Positions 58,371-64,000 of a stretch of DNA of 64,000 nucleotides are shown here, piece by piece. Under the pieces are notes generated by a model. It made no database searches. It was given only the letters and a program-made list of their open reading frames with translations, and was not told where the DNA came from. Numbering within the stretch: position 1 is the stretch's first letter; every line of letters begins with the position of its first letter. The DNA is taken from NCBI GenBank assembly GCA_001447805.1, contig CP013099.1, forward strand, positions 1,612,001 to 1,676,000, in the 5' to 3' direction. Source of the DNA: Candidatus Tenderia electrophaga (GTDB taxonomy: Bacteria > Pseudomonadota > Gammaproteobacteria > Tenderiales > Tenderiaceae). Made by a program: the position numbers and the translations under genes.

Positions 58371-61300
58371 TTGTCCATCAAACAGCAGGCCTTATCATTA
58401 AGTCGTGCATCAGCCGGGCCGGTCTCGGCGGAATCGGCGGGCGTCGTCGCTTATATCGTTTGTTTTGCTGTGATCGCCTACGGTTCCTTCTTGGATGAGC
58501 GGGCGAGCGTGTGGTGGACGGACCTGGCCTGGACCTTCGCAGCGCTGCTGACAGGGCTGAAGTGCATGCGGGTTTCCGCCGGCTTAGAACAGCATGAGCG
58601 CCTGGCGTGGCGCTTGTTCGGCGGTGCCTGTTTCGCCTGGTTCGCCGGTATGTTGATCTGGGATTATCATGAGCTGCTGCGCGGCGCCCTGACCCCGTTT
58701 CCGGCAATGTCCGATATTGGTTTCCTTGCCTTCGCCCCCTTTTTTATGGCCGCCTTCGTTGCGCTTCAGTCACGTGTCCCGCGCTACGCGTTTACGGTGG
58801 TGCAAATCGCCAAGCTCGGCATTCTGGTCTGCGGCATTGTCATCGCCCATCTGATCGTACTGTTGGAGCCCATCCGGCAGCTCAACGGAAATTGGCTTTA
58901 TGTCAGCACCGCCTTGGCGTATCCGGCGCTGTACATGTCGGCGCTGGTGTATGGCATCGGCAGTGTCTGGCGATTGCTCGAAAGGGGCCTGCCGAAAGGC
59001 GTGCCGCTGGTATTGCTCGGCTTCGCCTTCCACGCCTTGGCGGATACGGTCTACGCCTACGGCCTGCTCGGAAACACTTATCAGGTCGGTGACCATATCG
59101 ATGTTCTATGGTTGATCGGCTTTGGCCTGATCTACGGGGGGGCGCTAAGACGCCAATACGGGGCCGGGGCTCGTGCTGTTGATGCCGCGTCGTCCGAGGT
59201 GGGAGGCAATCTGCCTACCGGCTGGCGCGGCTACGATGCCATGGTGCCGGTGATTGCCGTGTTGTGCGTATTGTTGGTGTCCTATGTCTATCAGGCCCAG
59301 CTTACCCCCGCAACCATTCAAATGCTGTTTCCGTTCGCCTTTATGATGGTGGTCTTTATCGCCATCGGTGAATTCGCCACGCAGCGCTTCCAGTCCGATA
59401 TCCAGTGGAAACTGGCGCAGAGTGAGGCGCATTTGCGTGCCGTGCTGTCTACAATTCCCTATGGGGTGCAGGAGATCGATATCCAAGGGAATATTCTATT
59501 CTCCAATGCGGCTCACGATACTCTGTTCGGTTACGCGCCGGGGGAGTTGCGGGGCCGTAATATATCCATGCTTTTGGCCGACCCGAAGGAGGGCCAGGCC
59601 ATCGGGTCATACCTGGCCTACCTGGCGGAACAGCAACCGCCTCCCGAACCCTATTTTTCCGCCGACCGTAAGCAGGACGGATCGGTCATCCAAATACAGG
59701 TCGATTGGAATTACAATTTCGATGCCAATGGCAGGGTCGTCGGTTTTATCTCCATAATAAGCGATATCACCGCCAAGCGGCTTATCGAAGATCAACTGCG
59801 CCAGGCGGCGGCGGTATTTCAAAGCACGTCGGAAGCCGTGATGGTGACCGATGCCGAGGCCAGGGTTAGCGCGGTAAACGCCGCCTTTACTGCCATTACC
59901 GGCTACGCACAGGAAGAGGTGTTGGGGAAGACCCCTAAGGTGCTGCGCTCCGGGCGCCATGACGACGAGTTTCATGATGACATGTGGCGCACCATCAAGG
60001 AAGAGGGGCGCTGGCGCGGGGAAATCTGGAATCGGCGCAAAAACGGCGAGGTGTTTCCGGTGTGGCAGGCGGTCAGCACCATTAAAGACGATGAAGGCAA
60101 GGTGAGCCATTATGTCTCAGTGTTTTCCGATATTTCGTCCATTAAACAGACCCAGGAGCAGCTCAATTATCTGGCCTACCACGATCCGCTCACCGATCTG
60201 CCCAACCGCCTGCTGTTCAACGACCGCCTGACCCACGCCATGGAGCGCGCCGCCCGCGCCCAGTGCCAGCTCGCGGTGTTGTTTATCGATTTGGATAACT
60301 TCAAGAATGTCAACGACAGTCTCGGTCATCCGGTGGGCGACGAGCTACTGATCAAGGTCGCCTCGCGGCTGCGCAACCTGTCGCGCAAGGACGACACTGT
60401 GGCCCGTCTCAGCGGCGATGAATTCGTCATCGTGTTGGAGAATATTCACGACGCTCAGGATACGGTCGTCCTGGCGCAGAAACTGATCGAAGCGTTTCAG
60501 GAGCCGTTCCTGGTGCGCGGCCACGAGTTGCACGTCACCCTCAGTATCGGCGTCAGTGTCTACCCGCGTGACGGCAGCAATGTGCAAACCCTGGTCAGAA
60601 ACGCCGATGCCGCCCTGTACCGCGCCAAGGAGGAGGGGCGTAACGATTTTTATTATTACACCGAAGAGCTGACCGCTTCGGTGTTCGAGCGTCTCAAACT
60701 GGAATCGGCCCTGCGCAATGCCTTGAAAAACGACGAGCTGGTGCTGCACTATCAACCGCTGATTTCGCTGCACAGCGGCCGGCCGATCGGCGTGGAGGCG
60801 CTGCTGCGTTGGCAACATCCCGAGTTCGGCCTGTTGCCGCCCAATCGCTTTATCGGCCTGGCGGAGGACACCGGCCTGATCGTGCCACTGGGGGAATGGG
60901 TGTTGTCCAGTGCCTGTCGGCAGATGAAGGCGTGGCTGCAACAGGGCTGCGACATCGAGCGCGTCGCGGTGAATGTATCGGGGCTGCAGCTGCGGCGCGG
61001 CGATTTCCAGACCACGGTCAACGATATCCTGCTCGCCACCGGCCTGGAGCCTGAGCACCTGGAGCTGGAGATCACCGAAAATTTCATCATGCACAAGACG
61101 GAGCGGGCGATCGATATTCTCGACAACTTGAAGGCGCTGGGCATCCAGATCGCCATCGACGATTTCGGCACCGGCTATTCATCCCTGAGCCATCTCAAGC
61201 GCCTGCCGGTGGACAAGCTCAAGATCGACCGCTCCTTCGTGCGCGACATTCCCGAGGACGCCAATGACGAGGCCATCGCCCGCGCCGTGGTGGCCCTGGG

Positions 61301-61481
61301 GCGGACGCTGCAGCTCAAAGTCATCGCGGAAGGGGTGGAGACGCCCGAACAGCAGCGGTTTCTGATTTCGCAGCAATGCGACGAGGCCCAGGGTTTTCTC
61401 TACAGCAAGCCTGTGCCGGCGGCGCAGGTCGCCGACCTGCTGAAGTGCTTGCCGGCCCTGATTGCCTCCCATTCATCCTAG
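58371..61481 (+). CDS. Membrane diguanylate cyclase/phosphodiesterase with two PAS domains
   Basis: A 1036-residue protein. The N-terminal third (to about 345) has eight or more membrane segments forming a membrane sensor of unassigned type. Two PAS domains follow (about 350-465 and 475-590, with SNAAHDTLFGYAPGELRGR and NAAFTAITGYAQEEVLGK). The GGDEF domain has SGDEF at 681-685 (an accepted variant) with inhibitory-site RKDD five residues upstream, and the EAL domain has EAL at 809-811 and AIDDFGTGYSSLSHLK, so both activities look intact. TTG 58371 is used with GGGGAAG upstream. Confidence 0.93.
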   Translation: MSIKQQALSLSRASAGPVSAESAGVVAYIVCFAVIAYGSFLDERASVWWTDLAWTFAALLTGLKCMRVSAGLEQHERLAWRLFGGACFAWFAGMLIWDYHELLRGALTPFPAMSDIGFLAFAPFFMAAFVALQSRVPRYAFTVVQIAKLGILVCGIVIAHLIVLLEPIRQLNGNWLYVSTALAYPALYMSALVYGIGSVWRLLERGLPKGVPLVLLGFAFHALADTVYAYGLLGNTYQVGDHIDVLWLIGFGLIYGGALRRQYGAGARAVDAASSEVGGNLPTGWRGYDAMVPVIAVLCVLLVSYVYQAQLTPATIQMLFPFAFMMVVFIAIGEFATQRFQSDIQWKLAQSEAHLRAVLSTIPYGVQEIDIQGNILFSNAAHDTLFGYAPGELRGRNISMLLADPKEGQAIGSYLAYLAEQQPPPEPYFSADRKQDGSVIQIQVDWNYNFDANGRVVGFISIISDITAKRLIEDQLRQAAAVFQSTSEAVMVTDAEARVSAVNAAFTAITGYAQEEVLGKTPKVLRSGRHDDEFHDDMWRTIKEEGRWRGEIWNRRKNGEVFPVWQAVSTIKDDEGKVSHYVSVFSDISSIKQTQEQLNYLAYHDPLTDLPNRLLFNDRLTHAMERAARAQCQLAVLFIDLDNFKNVNDSLGHPVGDELLIKVASRLRNLSRKDDTVARLSGDEFVIVLENIHDAQDTVVLAQKLIEAFQEPFLVRGHELHVTLSIGVSVYPRDGSNVQTLVRNADAALYRAKEEGRNDFYYYTEELTASVFERLKLESALRNALKNDELVLHYQPLISLHSGRPIGVEALLRWQHPEFGLLPPNRFIGLAEDTGLIVPLGEWVLSSACRQMKAWLQQGCDIERVAVNVSGLQLRRGDFQTTVNDILLATGLEPEHLELEITENFIMHKTERAIDILDNLKALGIQIAIDDFGTGYSSLSHLKRLPVDKLKIDRSFVRDIPEDANDEAIARAVVALGRTLQLKVIAEGVETPEQQRFLISQQCDEAQGFLYSKPVPAAQVADLLKCLPALIASHSS

Positions 61482-61514
61482 CCGGGGCGGGTTTTGCGCG
61501 GCGCAAAGCAAGTC

Positions 61515-61543
61515 TTGCATTTCGGCAAGGATACCGGTATCTT
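61515..61543 (+). promoter_or_regulatory. Promoter of tRNA-Val
   Basis: TTGCAT and TATCTT are separated by 17 bp, with the -10 box ending 12 bp before the tRNA. Confidence 0.55.
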
Positions 61544-61555
61544 AGCGCCCTCTTC

Positions 61556-61632
61556 AGGCGCGTAGCTCAGTTGGTTAGAGCACCACCTTGACATGGTGGG
61601 GGTCGTTGGTTCGAGTCCAATCGCGCCTACCA
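61556..61632 (+). tRNA. tRNA-Val (GAC)
   Basis: A 77-nt cloverleaf with encoded CCA. The acceptor stem AGGCGCG/CGCGCCT is fully paired; the anticodon stem is CCACC/GGTGG with anticodon GAC at 61590-61592; the T-loop is GGTTCGAGTCC. It reads GUC and GUU codons. Confidence 0.95.
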
Positions 61633-61644
61633 GATACTGAAGAA

Positions 61645-61669
61645 GCCCCGCCTCGAGCGGGGTTTTTTT
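61645..61669 (+). terminator. Intrinsic terminator after tRNA-Val
   Basis: CCCCGC and GCGGGG form a stem with loop CTCGA, followed by seven T. Confidence 0.9.
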
Positions 61670-61723
61670 GTTTGTGCCCTGCCGCTGGCCCTGATTAAAG
61701 TCCCCCGATCCCCGGCCGATAAT

Positions 61724-61756
61724 ATAATTGACAATCATTCTTATTCGCATTAGATT
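61724..61756 (+). promoter_or_regulatory. Fur-box-like site overlapping the bfd promoter
   Basis: TTGACA (61728-61733) and TAGATT (61751-61756) are separated by 17 bp. The sequence ATAATTGACAATCATTCTTA resembles the Fur box GATAATGATAATCATTATC. Iron-Fur repression of bfd would be expected from this position. Confidence 0.65.
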
Positions 61757-61791
61757 GGTGCGTAGAGATTAATATTTATCGAGGAATGGGC

Positions 61792-62091
61792 ATGTACGTT
61801 TGCATCTGCCATCGGATTACCGACATTCAAATCAGTGAAGAGGTGGCCAAAGGGGCCGACAGCCTGCGTGAGTTGAACAAGCGGCTGGGGGTCGCGTCTC
61901 AGTGCGGCAAATGCCGTCAATGCGCCAAGCAGGTGCTGCAACAGGCGATCAGTGAGTCGTGCAGCGCCGCTCCCGACCGTGCTGGCGTGGATTCACCTCA
62001 GCCCTGTGCTGCACGATCAGCTCACGGCCATCAATCAATATTTCCTGCACGCCGGAATGTTCAAGAAGCGGGGGCTGAAGCGGCTCAATAA
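61792..62091 (+). CDS. bfd: Bacterioferritin-associated ferredoxin, with a run-on C-terminus
   Basis: The first about 60 residues are a standard Bfd: C4 and C6 (MYVCICH), then C38 and C41 (QCGKCRQC), which bind a [2Fe-2S] cluster used to release iron from bacterioferritin. I favour ATG 61792, 6 nt after GAGGA; ATG 61786 is in frame. Instead of stopping at about residue 64, the frame runs on for about 35 residues through the remains of bfr in another frame, so the native stop seems to have been lost when the two genes were joined. Confidence 0.85.
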   Translation: MYVCICHRITDIQISEEVAKGADSLRELNKRLGVASQCGKCRQCAKQVLQQAISESCSAAPDRAGVDSPQPCAARSAHGHQSIFPARRNVQEAGAEAAQ

Positions 62092-62190
62092 GGCCGACTA
62101 CCGAACCCCCTCTCTATCGGTAAGGATGTGGAACAGCATGATTGACACGCTGGGGCGGGAGCATTCTCTGCAATCGCACATCTGATCCGG
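61976..62190 (+). pseudogene. bfr: Degenerate bacterioferritin (bfr) fragment
   Basis: Directly after bfd, one frame reads [19 protein letters not shown] and [13 protein letters not shown] (to 62101), the N-terminal helix of bacterioferritin. The next about 29 codons of a normal bfr (with the SIDEMKHAD helix and LEGLPNLQ) are missing, and the sequence continues in another frame as [11 protein letters not shown] (62110-62142), then ends. The start codon is also gone. This is a pseudogene created by an internal deletion and frame change. Confidence 0.85.
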
Positions 62191-62217
62191 TGCGCAATCT
62201 CTGCCGGCATCACAAAA

Positions 62218-62250
62218 ACGTCATAAAAACTTCATCTATGTGTCATTAAA
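62218..62250 (+). promoter_or_regulatory. Pho-box-like direct repeats before the PAP2 gene
   Basis: Three 11-bp units in a row, ACGTCATAAAA, ACTTCATCTAT and GTGTCATTAAA, resemble PhoB-binding units (CTGTCAT plus four AT-rich bases). They end about 40 bp before the ATG of the PAP2 gene. Confidence 0.5.
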
Positions 62251-62291
62251 GCGTTTGACAATAGCTCTCAAAACGGGGGAGCACAAACGCC

Positions 62292-62819
62292 ATGCCTACC
62301 ATTGTCAACACCGTTACCAAATGTGATCTGATCGCCTTCCGCTGGTGTATGTCGCGCAAACGCCATGCCGAAATCGCCCGCTTGGCGCGCTGGATATCAA
62401 AGACCGGTGACGGTTACCTCTATGCCCTGATCGGCGTGCTGTTGTTATGGCTGGACGCCGAGTCCGGCCCACCCTTCGCCCTGGCGCTGTTGCTGGCCTT
62501 TGCCGTCGAGTTGCCCACCTATCTGGTGAGCAAGAATACCGTCAGGCGCCATCGCCCGGCGGATGCCATCGTCGGTTTCAGTTCCTTTCTGCAGCCCTCG
62601 GACAAGTTCAGTTTTCCGTCCGGTCATACCGCTGCCGCCTTTCTGTTTGCCAATGTTGTTGCGTTTTATTATCCGGCCTATGCGTTACCGGCCTACAGTG
62701 CGGCGTGCCTGATCGGCGTGTCGCGGGTCTTGTTGGGGGTTCACTTTCCCAGCGACATCGTGGCCGGTATGGCACTGGGGCTGGTAAGCGCCGAACTGGC
62801 GCTATGGATGCTGGGTTAG
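62292..62819 (+). CDS. PAP2-superfamily membrane phosphatase
   Basis: A 175-residue integral membrane protein. The acid phosphatase motifs are in order: KNTVRRHRP (K-x6-RP type), FSFPSGHTAA, and SRVLLGVHFPSD with the catalytic histidine. PAP2 enzymes of this kind dephosphorylate phosphatidate, undecaprenyl pyrophosphate or similar lipids; the substrate is unknown here. A candidate Pho box precedes it, and a glycosyltransferase gene starts 11 bp after its stop. Confidence 0.9.
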   Translation: MPTIVNTVTKCDLIAFRWCMSRKRHAEIARLARWISKTGDGYLYALIGVLLLWLDAESGPPFALALLLAFAVELPTYLVSKNTVRRHRPADAIVGFSSFLQPSDKFSFPSGHTAAAFLFANVVAFYYPAYALPAYSAACLIGVSRVLLGVHFPSDIVAGMALGLVSAELALWMLG

Positions 62820-62829
62820 GGGCGCGGGC

Positions 62830-63900
62830 GTGCGGATATTGTATGGCGTTCAGGGTACCGGTAATGGACATGTCACCCGTGCTCGGACCATGGCGCGGGC
62901 GCTGTCGGACTCCGGCCTGGAGGTGGATTATCTGTTTTCGGGACGGCCGCGGGATGGGTACTTCAACATGGAGCCCTTTGGTGATTTTCGTTGTTATCGC
63001 GGGCTCAGCTTTTGCTGGCATGACGGCCGCATCGATTATCTCGCCACCACGCTTAACAATAACCTGATCCGCTTGTTGCGCGATATCCGCTGTTTGGATT
63101 TGTCGAACTATGACTTGGTCATCACCGACTTCGAGCCTATTACCGCCTGGGCGGCCAAACGCAGCAAAACACCTTCGCTGGGTATCGGTCACCAATATGC
63201 CTTCCGCTTCGATAATGTGCCTACTTCCGGTCATACCGTGATCGGTAAGCTGCTGTTGGACCATTTTGCGCCCGCCCAGCGCACGCTGGGCTTCCATTGG
63301 CACCATTTCAACAGCGCCATACTGCCGCCGCTGATCGAGCCGCAGGCCCATACGATCAGTTGCGAGCCCGACAAGATCCTGGTGTATCTGCCCTTTGAAA
63401 ACAGCACGCGTGTGATTGAATTCTTACGCGTGATCAAGGATGTGGATTTCTATTTTTATTGCGCAGTCGATGCAGCGCGCGATGAACACAATCTGCATCT
63501 GCGACCCTTGGATCGCGAGGCGTTCCAGCGCGACTTGGCCAGTTGTAACGGCGTCATCGCCAACGCCGGATTCGGCCTCTTGAGCGAGGCCATCCAGGCG
63601 GGCAAGAAATTGCTGGTCAAGCCCATGCAGCGCCAGATGGAGCAGCTCTCCAACGCCGCGGCCATCGAAGCGCTGGAGATCGGGGAGGTGATGCAGGGCT
63701 TCAATCTCAGGCAGTTGCGCGAATGGCTGAGCGAAGAGTGTCCCGGGCCGCGGCCGTATCCCGATGTGGCCAAGGCCATTGTGGACTGGATCGAATCCGG
63801 TTTCGCCTTGGATGAAAATCACTTGGCGCAGCAATTATGGAGCAACTGTCTGCAGTTCCAGTTTCCCGCCGACGATGAGTCTGAGCCGGCCTACCTCTAG
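62830..63900 (+). CDS. Glycosyltransferase of the MJ1255/VC2487 family
   Basis: A 356-residue cytoplasmic protein. The N-terminal GVQGTGNGHVTRARTMARAL motif, ITDFEPITAWAAKRSKTPSL, and the C-terminal NAGFGLLSEAIQAGKKLLVKP with PMQRQMEQLSNAA are typical of this GT-B-like family. Its acceptor is unknown. GTG 62830 is used, 11 bp after the PAP2 stop, so the pair forms an operon. A link to lipid or cell-surface glycan changes under phosphate stress is an inference from the upstream Pho-like repeats. Confidence 0.85.
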   Translation: MRILYGVQGTGNGHVTRARTMARALSDSGLEVDYLFSGRPRDGYFNMEPFGDFRCYRGLSFCWHDGRIDYLATTLNNNLIRLLRDIRCLDLSNYDLVITDFEPITAWAAKRSKTPSLGIGHQYAFRFDNVPTSGHTVIGKLLLDHFAPAQRTLGFHWHHFNSAILPPLIEPQAHTISCEPDKILVYLPFENSTRVIEFLRVIKDVDFYFYCAVDAARDEHNLHLRPLDREAFQRDLASCNGVIANAGFGLLSEAIQAGKKLLVKPMQRQMEQLSNAAAIEALEIGEVMQGFNLRQLREWLSEECPGPRPYPDVAKAIVDWIESGFALDENHLAQQLWSNCLQFQFPADDESEPAYL

Positions 63901-63909
63901 GCACCGTGG

Positions 63910-64000
63910 TCAGAAACGGTAGCCCTTGGGTACCACCACCACACCTTTATCCGACACGCTAAAGCGCTGGCGGTCCTTGGCCAGATCGATGCCGATCTCC
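63910..64000 (-). CDS. glgC: 3' end of probable glucose-1-phosphate adenylyltransferase (partial)
   Basis: Only the last 29 codons lie inside the window: EIGIDLAKDRQRF, then SVSDKGVVVVPKGYRF and stop. This resembles the C-terminal beta-helix end of GlgC (IG-x-D-x-x-x-D-x-x-RF...GVVxV). The gene continues beyond position 64000. The identification rests on a short stretch. Confidence 0.6.
   Translation of the reverse strand, partial: EIGIDLAKDRQRFSVSDKGVVVVPKGYRF

Overview
This 64 kb window is a stretch of ordinary chromosome from a gammaproteobacterium of fairly high GC content. The assignment rests on gene order: rpoE-rseA-rseB-rseC-mucD next to lepA-lepB-DUF4845-rnc-era-recO-pdxJ-acpS, initiator tRNA-rimP-nusA-infB-rbfA-truB-rpsO-pnp, prfB with its programmed frameshift followed by lysS, nadB divergent from rpoE, and sdhCDAB-sdhE-ygfX. 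The content (cbb3 oxidase, complete succinate dehydrogenase, catalase, no phage or conjugative genes) fits a respiring, microaerobically competent organism. A Chromatiales-like or other early-branching gammaproteobacterium is my guess; no gene here fixes the genus.

Layout. 1-7.7 kb (minus strand): cbb3-type cytochrome c oxidase ccoN-O-Q-P, a 38-residue membrane peptide too short for usual gene callers, ccoG, an unknown membrane-anchored protein, a TauE/SafE-type membrane protein with a His/Met-rich tail, and a two-helix membrane protein; a small cytochrome c lies just upstream. 8.1-13.2 kb (plus): an unknown small protein, a COG4255-like protein, recJ, then a methyl-accepting-type transducer with a stand-alone response regulator. 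13.3-13.7 kb: a non-coding tandem repeat of about 122-138 bp. 13.8-16.4 kb: prfB and lysS. 16.4-19.2 kb (minus): two tandem HDOD paralogues and ygfZ. 19.3-23.6 kb (plus): succinate dehydrogenase with its flavinylation factor, a YgfX-like protein and a pterin dehydratase. 23.7-28.7 kb: catalase, infA, about 750 bp of apparent gene remains, and a ribbon-helix-helix gene divergent from a SulP transporter across a palindromic site. 28.7-34.6 kb: nadB and the sigma-E regulon head. 35-50.3 kb: translation, ribosome-assembly and RNA-processing genes with an initiator tRNA gene. 50.4-54.2 kb: a FimT/GspH-like pseudopilin, an aspartate aminotransferase, uvrB. 54.6-61.5 kb: a signalling island with a PAS histidine kinase and two GGDEF-EAL proteins. 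61.5-64 kb: tRNA-Val, bfd behind a Fur-like site, a wrecked bfr, a PAP2 phosphatase and glycosyltransferase behind a Pho-box-like repeat, and the 3' end of a probable glgC.

How it works together. The left end builds and equips a high-affinity oxidase, fed by the small cytochrome c and, more distantly, by succinate dehydrogenase. The middle is the envelope-stress and translation core. The right end couples environmental sensing to cyclic-di-GMP, iron and possibly phosphate.

I found no CRISPR array, prophage, intact insertion sequence or obvious new defence system. The most interesting items are the small membrane peptide and the accessory genes of the oxidase cluster, a dispersed element of about 120 bp present twice in opposite orientation, the tandem repeat before prfB, the candidate Pho-controlled phosphatase/glycosyltransferase pair, and the decayed bacterioferritin gene.
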